Positions 51,001 through 63,142 of a stretch of DNA of 64,000 bases are shown piece by piece. The notes beneath the pieces were generated by a model. That model had not been told where the DNA came from and ran no database searches. It worked only from the letters and a program-made list of their open reading frames with translations. Source of the DNA: Glandiceps talaboti (Eukaryota; Hemichordata; Enteropneusta; Spengelidae); NCBI RefSeq assembly GCF_964340395.1, contig NC_135564.1:22311287-22375286 (forward strand), in the 5' to 3' direction. The position numbers and the translations under genes are program-made. Position 1 is the stretch's first letter; every line of letters begins with the position of its first letter.

Positions 51001-51212
51001 ACTGTAAGGCACCATCTATTAAATTCTTTCTTGTTCCCCATATAAGACTAACTGTATGGCACCATCTTTTAAATTCTTTCTTGCTGCCCATATAAGACTG
51101 TAAGGCACCATCTATTAAATTCTTTCTTGTTCCCCATATAAGACTAACTGTATGGCACCATCTTTTAAATTCTTTCTTGCTGCCCATATAAGAATGTAAG
51201 GCACCATCTATT
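45098..51212. repeat. 50-bp satellite array (about 122 copies) in a DYM intron
   Basis: Unit CCCATATAAGACTAACTGTA, A/T-GGCACCATCTATTAAATTC, TTTCTTGCTG or TTTCTTGTTC (50 bp). Two main types differ by GCTGCCC/GTTCCCC and by AAGG/ATGG. A few 45-46-bp units lack CTAA or TAAC (for example near 45357, 45553, 51000). The array ends 83 bp from the exon C donor. Confidence 0.98.
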
Positions 51213-51295
51213 TTTGCTCAAAATGCCAGGACAACAAACAAACTATTTAACTGAAAAAGCCTAAACAAAGATAAAAAACCCAAGTATATACATAC

Positions 51296-51416
51296 ATAGT
51301 CTGGTGTTGGCACTACTTCTGTTCTTTCATCATTGGCACTCCTATGTTCCTGCTTTGGTGAGTTTCTCAAATGTTCCAGAATTTTACCATGTTTCTTTGA
51401 TAATAGTTCAAACAAA
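51296..51416 (-). CDS. DYM: Dymeclin, exon C
   Basis: Acceptor TTATTATTTGTCAG ends at 51417, donor GTATGT begins at 51295. 121 bp: the first base completes a Ser codon split with exon B, then 40 codons (LFELLSKKHGKILEHLRNS, PKQEHRSANDERTEVV, PTPDY). SLF.LLSKKH.K.LE and PDY match human dymeclin. The linker between them is a few residues longer here, which is the least conserved stretch of the segment. Confidence 0.95.
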
Positions 51417-52080
51417 CTGACAAATAATAAAAAAACAAAATTCAAGCTCAGATCATATTTTTACAAATGTAGTAGGGCATTGACAGTGCTTTTTTTAAGG
51501 CTGGGAAACATACTAGGTAAATTGATGGGGAACTATGGTAACAAGATTTTTTTTTTGTGTGTGTGTGGGGGGGGGGGGCGTTTCTAAAATATTGTGTTTA
51601 TGTTTATATTATGTATGTGTATGAAATGACAGTAATGATAAGAACACTCGCAATGAAACAAAAGTTAGTTATATTTGGTTTTGAGATGAAACAGATCATA
51701 TTTGAAATAGGGCAAATGTTTGAATAAATCTTAACTCTTAAAGTTCTTATATCAAAGATGTAGTAAGTTGAGACTACCTGATTGTTATATGATATTATAT
51801 TAACAACCATGTACTGTTTTGTAAGAGAACTAATTCCATTCACTGACAGTATGAAAGAATTGAAAGAACCCAATGAAAAATTAGGTGTGTGTGTGTTTGT
51901 GTGTGTCATACAGGGTTGCATCCCAATACAGTTGAGTTTTATCTACGAAATTTTATGCAAATTTCACCATTTCTTGAAAGATGCAGCTTTCAGTAAATCA
52001 TCGAATGTAATAGACAACTTACAATTTCGACACCTGAACTCCTATGCGAAGTTGAAGCCAACTGAGATCAAAGATTGTTT
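51417..52080. other. DYM intron, no gene seen
   Basis: Contains a T/G-rich tract (51549-51579, TTTTTTTTTGTGTGTGTGTG then poly-G). ORFs 51604-51921 (-) and 51782-52105 (+) overlap and have no recognisable content. Confidence 0.5.
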
Positions 52081-54442
52081 ACAAGCGACCTATCGGTCAG
52101 AATAGCTCCGCTGTTGTTTTTAATTTAATTTTTTATTTTGGTAACATGTAGAAGTGGTTCAGTTCTTCAGCTCTTCACTATGCAGTTTTGTTTTAGCGAT
52201 GTAATAAAGTGGTTAGTGGTTTCATATGATGTCTCACTATAAAACACATTTTACACAGAAAGTTGGTAATGTATTGTACTTTTATACCAAAGTCACCATT
52301 TTATTTAAAAAATCTACTGTTATGAAAAATTACACAAAATCTCAGAAAAATAATGACTGGGAAATACACACAAGAAAAAGAAAAAAAAAGGATTTTGAGG
52401 TTGGCTATAAATAATTCCAGTGTCTTACAGCTTTAACCCTGGAAAATTTTAATGATGAATGAAATAAACTAGGAATCTAAAATAATTTTGAGGCAATTCG
52501 AATTTCAATTTTCTAACAAATTTACCAAGTCAACAACATTCAACTTGTACTAGTTGTAGTAGACATAACATCGTCTGATATTTTAATTTACGGAGTGTCA
52601 ACAGACTCGGCCAATTTTTTTTTATCATTCCATTGTATTTAAACCTTATACTTGACATTTCGCAATATTTATAATTCTCAACAAATTACCTCAACATGCC
52701 TCACCTCGCTCGTACTCAAAGCAGTCCCGGTATGATCACTGACGAGTCGTGCTTGCATACGGAGTAATCCGGGACTCGATTCTGACAATTGTCCCTACTA
52801 CATTTGTATTTGTTTAGAGTCAAGTCAGCAACATAGACTTGTGCACCGCCTGTCGTATGTAAGCAGGGCTAACCACTGGCATGACCAGAGAGAACCTTTT
52901 CAGATTTACATGTAAAACGGGGAAAGATACGAAAAACATAATGCAAAGTCTGAAGCCAAATTAAAGTTGTAATTATTTCAATTATTTTTACCTGCCAAAT
53001 ATTTGCATTTTGGAAATGGCAAGACACCTTCATGTCGTTTAACTTTACATGTAAACTGTCGGCCAATAAACAAAGTTTGGTCGATCACAGTCGGTAGTGA
53101 GACTGCTCTTGCATAACTTCAACCGCATGCCAAGGCATGCCTTCCTTACACGAGTTGTCTTCATTCTGGTTCACTGTCACTCCAAATTGCACGACAATAT
53201 AGAATTAATCACAAGGTACAGTTTATCTGAAAACATCAAACTTTTATAGTGGGTCTGAAGTGTGATTTTAGTGAGTACCAAGAACTCCCATGTTTTTGCT
53301 GTGGAAAATCGCCCGGACGTCAAACGAGGTCATCTTCAGCTTCCGCGTCAAATCAGTCATTTTCTACCTAAAATTCTTGAACGGTCGGGACCGTTACACA
53401 AGGATCCTACTAAATTTACTTGCCATGCTTATTAAAAACACATAAAAATCCACCTTTTTGTGAAATTTGTAAACTTTCCGGTCCGTATTGAGAAAACTGA
53501 GCATGGAGGGTTATACTTCCATGCTATGAGCGAAAAACTGGGTCGAAATTTCAGAGTCTCAAGTATGCGTCCCGAATTGGTCGGAAAATCGGTATTCCTA
53601 AATGTAATGCCAAAATTTGTTTTGCTGGCACGAAAGAAGAGATATCAGTTGAGGTTTAGGCGTTTTCAGTATCTAAAATGGGGAACTCTAGTGAAAGTTA
53701 CGGCGAGTTGAAAATACTGAAAAATAAGGCCCATGAGCAGCGATTCAAAGTGTTGCTATCTGGAGCATATTAATTATTATGAGGATAGATCATATGCAAA
53801 TGTGGTTTGTTGCGGACTGGCTGATTATGTAGAAGGGGTGCAAAATTTGGATTTGAAGTTTACAACCCTGTTTCGAGAAAACACCTGTCAGTTGGGCGCA
53901 CAATGCATAGAATTATGACTATAGCACATATTACATTGCTTGTTTGATGTCAATAGTGTCTTTTGAAAAGTGGCAGTTTACTTAAAGTCTCGTGGACTGA
54001 TTTCCAATATGGCGTCGGTCATAATGCTCATTAACATATTCATTTTTTCTTTAAATTACAAAAAAAAAATCATAAAAAATAGAAAAGAAGATGTGCTGAC
54101 TTGAAATTAACAAATCTGAGTGAGCTACCCCCTGTGCATCAACACACCAGATATCAAAGCAATCTGACAAGAAGTACGTGAGGAGATGATGAAAGTGTCA
54201 TTTTATGAAAAAAAATCATAAAAAATTGAAAATGGCACAGATCAACTTGGCATGAACAAATCTGAATAGCCTCCTCCCAGGGAACATGCACACCAAATAT
54301 CGAAGAATTCTGACTGTCACTTTCAGAGAAGATGATGAAAGTATAAAAGTTTGACGGACACCTATGATTCACTCTACTCTCTATACTCTATACAACCTAT
54401 ACCTAAAGCTACGCTTTCAGCTTTCGCTGACAGCGGAGCTAA
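52081..54442 (+). mobile_element. H2 element a, apparently complete
   Basis: 5' ACAAGCGACCTATCGGTCAG then TAGCTCCGCTGT (52103-52114). The 3' half is shared with H2-b and H2-c (from about 53815), with the last about 80 bp also shared with the duplication copies (GACACCTATGAT…CTATACCTAAAGCTACGC). 3' hairpin at about 54408-54442 with ACAGCGGAGCTA at 54430-54441 and CTAA. Length 2.36 kb. No transposase frame; short ORFs (53460-53711) are not recognisable. It provides the empty site for H3. Confidence 0.82.
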
Positions 54443-54627
54443 AAAGTAATCACATACTCGACCGACACTACGTAGGTGACACTCAATAAAATGTCACTCA
54501 AATGAACAAAATGGTACATTCTAATCTCCAATTATTGAATTCTAATCAAAACGAAAATGATCTTATATTATCATACCCATCGATCGGATGAGAAAGGCCT
54601 TCACGAGAAGACAAAACATGACACAAT
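54443..54627. other. Intron spacer, no feature seen
   Basis: Unique sequence between H2-a and H1-h. Confidence 0.5.
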
Positions 54628-55250
54628 GTAAAAATAGCATCAAAGGCATTGTGGCACAATTGTATTTTGCTGTTGCTATGGGCATGCTCTTGTTGCTAGG
54701 CATATTTGCATACATTTTTGGAATCTTTATTAACTTGCCAGCCCTTCCCACTTTTCATCTTTGCAATATAAACCTTCATTTAGCTATTGCTATGGGTGTG
54801 GTCTTGTTGCTAGCCATATTTGCATACATTTTTTTGAATCTGTATTCATTTACCAAATGTGTTAAAATGTTTTCAACAATAACTGTATATAGATTAGTAC
54901 CTCCAGAAACATCCCCACCAAGTTTCAATATATAAGTTTTTGACCAAAAATGACATCTTTAGACCTAATTTGCATATCACTAATGGGGATTATCACATTG
55001 TGAATACAGCTTTATACACATGCCCAGATGCATTCCTATTATATTTCATCCCAATCTACTCAGTAGTTTTAGAATTACAGATTTTAAACCAAAAAGACAC
55101 ATTTTAAGCTCTAATTTGCATATCATTAATTGGATCATCATGTCATGAACAATTGTTAATATAAACACCCTGAAGAACGGTCCAACCATTTTCAGCCCAA
55201 TCTGCTCAGTACTTTTGGAATTAAAGATTTTTGACCAAAAAGACACATTA
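54628..55250 (+). mobile_element. H1 element h, 3'-truncated
   Basis: 5' region AAAATAGCATCAAAGGCATT with a changed subterminal motif (TGGCACAATTG), two central units (54669, about 54783), then the unique part with CCTAATTTGCATATCAC and TTTTGACCAAAAAGACACATT. It stops before the CA tract and hairpin. Confidence 0.7.
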
Positions 55251-55964
55251 TGTTAGGGGTGGAAAAGTCTGTGTGTCTGTATCACCATTTTGTAAAAAAA
55301 TACCGCCAATGGCGTTGTAGCACAACTGTACAGTTTTAAAAAAAATGTTTATCCATATGCTAGTCCATGCTAACAATAGGTGTTCATTTGTTGAATGACT
55401 ATCTAGTTGCCTATCCAACTATGTTGCTATCTTTGCAATATGTGTGATCATTTGGCTGTTGCTATGGGTGTGGTCTTGTTGCTAGGCATATTTGCATACA
55501 TTTTAAAATGTTTATTCATTTGTCTCTTAATCCTCTTGTTATCTTTGCAATATATGTGATCATTGGCTGTTGCTATGGGTGTGGTCTTGTTGCTAGGCAC
55601 ATTTGCATACATTTTTTGAATGTTTACTCATTTGTCTTTCTATTCCTGTTATTTTTGCAATATACATGATTATTTGGCTGTTGCTATGGGCGTGGTCTTG
55701 TTGCTGGGCACTTTGCATATATTTTTTGAATGTTTATTCATTTATCTTTCAATTCCTGTTATCTCTGCAATATACGTGATTAATTGACTGTTGCTATGGG
55801 CGTGGTCTTGTTGCTAAGGCAAATTTACATACATTTTTGGAATGTTTATTCAATTGTCTATTAATCCCCATTGTTATCTTTGCAATATACATGATTATTT
55901 GGCTGTTGCTATGGGCGTGGTCTTGTTGCGCGGCAAATTTAGATACATGTTTTGAATGTTTATT

Positions 55965-57467
55965 TATTTATTTCACAAAGGTACAAAAAAGAGCTATAAA
56001 ATATACAGACAATGAACAAGTATACATGACAATACAGAATCAAACAAAAACAACATGAAACAGGATGGCACTCCCCTGTCAAATTAAAAGCATACTTAAT
56101 ATGCCAATAACTATAAGTGTCTCAAACTTGAGTTTCTTTTATCCCATAACGATCTTATAAATGTTTTTGTCAGCTTTGTAACTATTTCCCCAAGGTCATG
56201 GATTTAAAGTTCAGACCCCCTGAATGAAATTTACTACATACATTATCATCACCAAAGTTTACAAATGTTTCATTTAAATGCAAGAAAAAATGTTTTTTCT
56301 AATGTCGAGAAAAGCAGGACACATGGAAAGAAAGTGATAAATATTTTCTTTCCCTCTCAAGCAGAGCTTACAATCACCAGCCCCTTTATAATTTATCCAA
56401 TTTACTATATTTCCCTTCGAAATCAATGGAATTAGATCTAACTTTAAAGTAAAGTGAGGTGCCATGATGATCCTCCAAGTCATTTACATAGTTTTCTCTT
56501 ATGTTATCGTTTTTCACCCAAGAATAGTGTTCTAGAGACTTCATATTGTTTACGCTTCGTTTAAATGATACCATCTCATTGAGGTTACTAATAGACATAA
56601 CTATTTATCCAATTTGTATTTGTTGGTTGTGTGGATCCATATATATGGTCTAGTCCATTCTCTGTGAGGATATTATGTACATAATTCGGCCAGTTCCATA
56701 CTAGCTTTACATTCTTATCATAAGACTTGTTGATTTCAGTGAAAATCAACTTGGTCCATCTATCAACATTAATTGTATGTAATCTATCAAGATATTTAAT
56801 CCTTGAATTGTTGAGTATAACCTGTATGTCTGACCAACCTAAATCACCTAATACTGCATGACAAGCAACATTTCTATTCACCCTAAAGAGAAATTTTCCA
56901 AATTGATATTGGAGACTTTTCAGCTTTTTTGTATCTTCAATACTTTGTAGAAACCATATACTACATTGATGGTAAAACAATATTTTTCTAAAGTACATCC
57001 CCATATTCAAAGTGATTGAAACTATTATGATGGTTGATAAGAGATTTACAGTATGCAATTAATTTCATTCCTTTCTGATACATCTTTTTAAAATGTTCAT
57101 GGTCTTTTAATGATTTTGTGATGATTATACCTAGATAATTATACGAATTAGTTTCCTTAAGTTTTAAATCACCTAGCTTCCATACTGTGTCCTTAGTGTG
57201 TAGTTTCCGACAATGAACATTATTTCTTATTTAGTTTGATTGAATGAGAGTCTCCATTTTACTTTAAAATCAGCTGCTATTTGTAAAAGAGTTTGTAGTT
57301 CACTATGATTATTTGCTATTAATACTACATCATCTGCCAAACAAATCCCCAGGACTATTTGTGTTACAATCTGAACCTCTGTGTTAGAATTCTTTAACAT
57401 TTTTGCAAATTCATTTATATAGATAGAGAAAAGTAGTGGGCTGAGAACACAGCCTTGTTTAACCCCT
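55965..57467 (-). mobile_element. 5'-truncated LINE inside H1 element i
   Basis: Inserted between two copies of TGTTTATT (55957-55964 and 57468-57475), an 8-bp target duplication. Minus-strand coding remnants in order: RT GVKQGCVLSPLLFSIYINEF and CLADDVVLIANN (57467-57227), then SLQYQFGKFLFRV and HAVLGDLGW (about 56940-56820), then a Cys/His knuckle CKLCLRGKENIYHFLSMC (about 56365-56310). The frames are broken. The 3' end is short and A-rich (GTGAAATAAATA). This family differs from the LINE at 5834-7054. Confidence 0.88.
56274..57467 (-). pseudogene. LINE ORF2 remnant (reverse transcriptase to zinc knuckle)
   Basis: A broken ORF2 spread over at least three frames. The RT starts at the finger block GVKQGCVLSP, so the N-terminal part is lost by 5' truncation. 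LADD, the counterpart of the YADD box, follows about 40 residues later. The CxxC…H…C knuckle near the end and the LGDLGW block are usual for the C-terminal part of LINE ORF2. The ATG at 57637 starts in H1 sequence and runs through the junction, so that reading frame is chimeric and not a real protein. Confidence 0.82.
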
Positions 57468-57972
57468 TGTTTATTCAATTGTCTATTAATCCCTGTTGTT
57501 ATCTTTGTGAAATACACCACCGTTTGGCTGTTGCTATGGGTGTGGTCATAGTTGCAAGGGTATTTGCATACATGTTTTGAATGTTGACTTACTTGCCTAC
57601 CAGATGATGCTGTTATTTGTCCAAAATATACTGCCATTTGGTTGCTGCTAAGGGCGTGGTCATGGTTGCTAGGGCAAATTTAGTCAAAATGTTTTGAAGA
57701 AAATCTGCAGAATAACACTTTCAGAAACATCTCACCAAGTTTCAGACTCAATGACCAAGTACTTTTAGAGATATAATTTTTGACCAAAAATGAACATTTT
57801 TACACCTAATTTGCATATCACTGATGGGACCATCATGTCATGAACAAGTTTTTTTTACCAAAAATCACATTTTTTTTTACCCAAATCACAAACCGGTCGT
57901 ACAATTTCCCAACAAGACACCCAAGGTAATGGACCCACCAAATATCATGGCAATCGGTTCAGCGGTTTTTGA

Positions 57973-58078
<106 letters not shown>

Positions 58079-58135
58079 TAGACAGACGGCGGGCGATCCC
58101 TACAGCACTACTGAACCTCAGTTCAGTTATGCTAA

Positions 58136-59837
58136 AAAGGCTGGATCAATTCAAACGTAATTTGGTAGACGTGTTCCGTGGGGTAATGGCAAGAACTGAT
58201 TAGGTTTTGCTAAACATGTGTAATTAATGGTTTTCGGTAATTAGGCTATATCTCAAGAGTGCATGCTTCAAATTCAATATAATTTGGTACATACATTTGC
58301 GATACCTAAGTGCATCTATCCTGAAAATATTATCGATATAGCTTTCAGTTTTAATAAGATATTGGCATTTTTCAGTAATTAGACTTGGTGGCCACACAAG
58401 TTGTTGTTTCTGGTCAGGAAACGTTGCCTAAAGTGGTGAAAATGAAAATGAAATGAAAGATGATGAAAATGTTTATTTGGCCTTAAAAACGCCTACCGTG
58501 AGATCTATGCTACAACTTTCTATAAAAGCTTCCCATTATTACATGTGTGGTTGGCCGTAAGATCGCATCTGCAGGCAATCATGCAGGAGATTTTGTCTAC
58601 ATAACTTCACACTATTTCAAAATTGAAAATCTTGTTTTTACTTTTTTCGATACTCGTGCGTATTTCTGTTTCTGAAAGCATGCATGAGGAGATCATCAGT
58701 CAAACCAGGTCAGCTTCAACTTCCAGGTGAAATCACCAGCTTTCTACCGAAAATTCTTGCTGGAGAATTCGCCAAAATAAATCCATACGATCTCTTCTTT
58801 AGTCAAAATTGAAAATCTTCTGTCCTTTTTTAAATATAAATCTTTCGATACTAAGGACAAGTTTGCTGCCAGAGCGTGTGCATTTATTCGTACATGTATT
58901 AACATATTATCACAACAATGCAAATAAGATATTAAGTAAATGTTGTTACTGTGTTGCAATGTTGGGCAGTGTACTCAGCACTACTCAGTAGTTTAATTGG
59001 GTCAAATGTTCCCCAATTTTCTGACATTGATTGGCTTTGTTATAGACCGTTCAAAGTATTCGGGTTGCTTGTATTGAAAGGTACGTATATCGAAATATAT
59101 ATCGATAAGTTTCTGTCCAGATCTGAATTTTATCTTTTGAGAAACAAAACGAACATGAGAGCCATGGAAATTCACCTCATTGTGGTGTGCATTGCAAGAT
59201 TCTTGAACTGAGTGTTACATAAAGGGTATTGCCGTAAACGAGTTGTATAGAATCAAAGTATAGACTGGTATCATGCTTACCATAAAGTATGTAAACTTTC
59301 TGCGTACTAGCAATGTTACGATGGTTTGAATTTTGTGTATTTTTTGCCGTGGAAACTAGTGTACATGTCGCGGGTATGTAGGGGATTGCGAAGGCAGAGT
59401 GAAGTCGAGTCAAGCTTTCCTGTACTGAGAATAGGTAGCGGACATTTGAACAACTTTTTCGACAACTAACTTGTACTGGGACTTCAAACATCACAAATAT
59501 AGAACTAAAATTCATTCCGTTCAAATTCAGCAATCCATACATTTGTTCTGTATGCATGGTTAAATGTACGTATGTCTGTATGTATGTGTATCCCTGTAAA
59601 TTTAAATAATTTCATTTCAAAAGTCCTTTCATCTTCTGTTCCACTACGTACATAGATTGTGATATCACAAAGTCATTTCAGATTTCTTACAGTTTGGCAC
59701 ACCTTTTTGCCAATTCAGGGGTATATCGTGTACTAATAGCCTACTATAACAAGGTTGTTGCATTCCAGCAATTATTATGTGTAGTCACAAAAAACTCAAT
59801 ATTACCCTTACGGAAGGCATTCAGTTTAGATATGGTC
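58136..59837. other. DYM intron, mostly unique; one diverged repeat piece
   Basis: About 58195-58390 is the inverted relative of the 25.4-26.0 kb repeat (GTAATTAGGCTATATCTCAA, GAGTGCATGCTTCAAATTCA). The rest shows no repeat or exon I can support. ORFs 58951-59211 (+) and 59177-59557 (-) have no recognisable domains. Confidence 0.5.
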
Positions 59838-60302
<465 letters not shown>

Positions 60303-60365
60303 AAATGTGCCAGTAGACGCTAGTGCAGGTTTTCGGTTGCTGATATAGATTTGAGTCAGACTTAC

Positions 60366-60460
60366 CTTACAATCCTTTGTGTTACATAGGGATGTAATGA
60401 ATGAAACTGTGATGACATATTTGCTAGAGCTGCCAAACAATTAGTATGCAGGTATTTATC
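60366..60460 (-). CDS. DYM: Dymeclin, exon B
   Basis: Acceptor TTTTAATTACAG ends at 60461, donor GTAAGT begins at 60365. 95 bp: 31 codons [31 protein letters not shown] plus AG, completed by T of exon C to Ser. [16 protein letters not shown] is identical to the human sequence as I know it. Confidence 0.97.
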
Positions 60461-61228
60461 CTGTAATTAAAACAATAACATACAGCAGATAATATAACTT
60501 TTATACAACAGTCAGATATGCAAGCAACAGGTGTACCGGTATCAACAATGAAATTTCAACTATTGAGACAATACACACAGTTGGTAATTTAGTGAAAGCA
60601 AACTCTGAATCTTTCATCACCTGAGGACCTAGTCACCAGTCAGATGTTGTGGGTTGGTCACATGATTCACCACTAGAATCATGTGACAAAAAACTGTGAG
60701 ATGTTGTCAGTTTAGGACTATACACTAAGTTACAGCTGTAGTCTAGAAACACAGCCATTACAAAAGTACAAAGTGTTTCATTTCATTCCATTACATTTCA
60801 TTCTATCTTCAGTTCTCAGACAAATACTCCAATAGTTGTAAAATATGTACAGAATTGTTGTACATTGTGTTTTTATAAATCTACCAAGTTCCCAAGGTTT
60901 TACACTAACTGTGGTTCTAACAACACACTATAGGCATTATTCTTTGTAGTTGTATTTTACTGTTAATGGTATTTCTATTGTTCTATCTTTGAAATGCCTA
61001 GCTTAATATTTGTTTTCCAAAATGAAACAGTGGACTGTAAGATCTGTATTTAATAGTTGCAAACAAATGCAACTCTTTTCTGCCTTTTTGCAAACATATG
61101 GCTTTATCCTCTTATTGCCTTTGGTGCAACATCATTTGTTATGGGGTGCTAAGTAGGTCAAATCTAATTGAGTTCCAATGTCATTTCACCAGGCTTTTGT
61201 TAAAGTGTAAATGCAAAGGTAGTCTATC
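60461..61228. other. DYM intron, no feature seen
   Basis: Unique AT-rich intron sequence without repeats or exon-like frames. It contains a short inverted pair, CACATGATTC / GAATCATGTG (60659-60683). Confidence 0.5.
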
Positions 61229-61730
61229 TGCTAGACCTCGGATGTTCTTCCGATACAATACGACACATGACCGAACATCGCTATCGAGGATGGAACATCC
61301 AAGGTCTAGCAAATGTCATCTCTGCAGTTCAGGATATAAATAACTACCAATCAGAGAACCGCATTAGCGACAAGCACAAACAGAGGACAATAGCTAATTT
61401 TTCATGCATATTCATCTTAAGGAGGGGCTTGTAAAAATAACTACCAATGCGTTAACTGAAATGTGTGAATGATGTCTACACACTCATCAAACTCACAATT
61501 ACCATAAACCGATAAGACATAGTAATGACGTAAGTGTGTTTGTCAACACCTGCATGCAGAGATTGAATATATTAAAGTATATATATGCATACATGGCCCA
61601 ACCCACCACTTAACGTACTCTCAATGGAATGTTCGGTCTGAAAATGACATTTGCTAGACTGTTCGGGCAAGCCCTCACTACGAACTTAGTTCGCTTATAG
61701 TATCGAAAGAAAGCCTGAACGGTCTAGCAG
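61229..61730. mobile_element. Foldback MITE-like element
   Basis: Left end 61229-61319 and right end 61643-61730 are diverged inverted copies (CTGCTAGACC outside, GGTCTAGCAAATGTCAT inside). Each end also folds on itself: 61229-61254 pairs with 61282-61311, and 61652-61669 with 61713-61730. The interior (about 320 bp) is non-coding. No clear target duplication. Confidence 0.65.
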
Positions 61731-61738
61731 CAAGACTA

Positions 61739-63134
61739 ATGCAAAGGGTGATACTTTTTTTTGGTCATTATGTTTATTTTGCCATAAAAATAAATGAAAT
61801 TGTGTTCATACCTCTAAACATTATACTCATTGGCAAGAAAAGTCGCAAAAATACTTGCCCTCTTAATCCCCCGTGCTTCGACTAACTTCAGCACCTCATC
61901 CAGCTCACGAAAGGTGTCACACTCCCGCGTGTTACAAAAGCCTTCTAAGCCTTTGTGTAATGTTTACTTATGTATTACTAATTATGCTCGCCATACACTA
62001 TTATCTGTAACTGTACATATTGTTGTGTACCAGTTTAGTGTTCCGGCAACAATGGTTCCTTGATGTTTTGTCGGTGGGTGTAGCAGCACCCGTAGTGAAA
62101 CGATCATCACCCTCCACACATTTCCGAAAGAAATAAATGTGTCTAGGTAAAGGGTGAAGGCAGTTGAAACCACACGTAAAAACTGGACATTGACTCCATA
62201 GAGTGAAAGCCGGTAAATGTTACCGGGGTTCTCCATGCCACGAGTGTAGCCATGATTGAAGCAAAAAAAAAGTTAGCTTCATAAAATATTTTCAGTACGA
62301 TAGCATTTTTTTGGAAACCAATGTGTATTCCGATGGTATGTTTTGAGTTCCTTGGTACTGAGAGTCGATCGTTTTCATTTTGATACATCACATGTATATA
62401 CTGTCGCAATCATATCAAAGTAAAAAGAGGCAACACTTATTATAATGTTGCTATTTTTGCTTCCAATGTTTTGTCTACCTGAAAAATTACTGTATCATGC
62501 CAAAAACTTAAACAAAACAAAAACATTTGGAGATAATACGCAATACACCACAGTACAGCTGGCTTCAGTGAGCAGAGGCCGTGCTTTGAAAGCAGACGAA
62601 GCCACTTCATGTCATGATCATGTGAATGGTAATGAACCCGATAAAAAAAATAAAATAAAGTGCGTACTATAGTTTTCAATAGGGATAGTTATCCAACAAA
62701 ACTTTCTGCTACGATGAATTTACAATAATTTGTGGGTCTACTTTCGTGAAGATTTTGAATGGTCATAGGATGTACTGTGATGACACGTGCTACATCTGAA
62801 CAACTTGAGAGAATGTTATGGGGAACTCATTGCATTGTGTTGTCTTCTCGTGAAGCCATTCTCATCTGATCTCTGTATATTCGATGAGTACGGAAATATT
62901 AGATAATTTTCGTTTTGAATAGAATTCAGGAATTTTGAATTAGAATACTGTATACAATTTCTTCATTTCAGTGACATTTTTTCGAGTGTCACCTTAGTAG
63001 TGTCCGTTGACAACATGCGATGGTATGTGTTTACATGTAAACGATCTTTGATCTTTTATACTATCACAAAACCCAGTTCCTTTATTTTTATGGCAAAATA
63101 AACATAATGATGAAAAAAGTATCACCCTTTGCAT
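61739..63134. mobile_element. Terminal-inverted-repeat element, 1.4 kb
   Basis: ATGCAAAGGGTGATAC… (61739-61794) and its near-perfect inverse at 63081-63134 (53-56 bp, with a small indel in a poly-T/A run; similarity continues inward more weakly). The interior has only short frames, the most coding-like at 61814-61963 (-). It is probably a non-autonomous derivative of a DNA transposon. The flanks do not show an obvious target duplication beyond a shared AT. Confidence 0.75.
61814..61963 (-). pseudogene. Possible C-terminal coding remnant in the TIR element
   Basis: 49 codons without Met, ending at TAG near the TIR: GLEGFCNTRECDTFRELDEV, LKLVEARGIKRASIFATFL. Composition is protein-like and the position next to the TIR fits the end of a transposase-type gene, but I do not recognise the family. 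Confidence 0.3.
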
Positions 63135-63142
63135 GTACACTT

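Noticed and set aside
50873-51187. Repeat-type ORFs in the 50-bp satellite (also 45427-45645)
   Set aside because: Unit read in three frames in turn; no unique segment.
51218-51445. 75-codon ORF taken as a complete protein
   Set aside because: Exon C is 51296-51416; the Met and the C-terminal part are intronic.
57227-57637. 136-codon RT-containing ORF as a gene
   Set aside because: Its N-terminal part is H1 sequence and the RT part is a truncated LINE; the frame is an insertion chimera.
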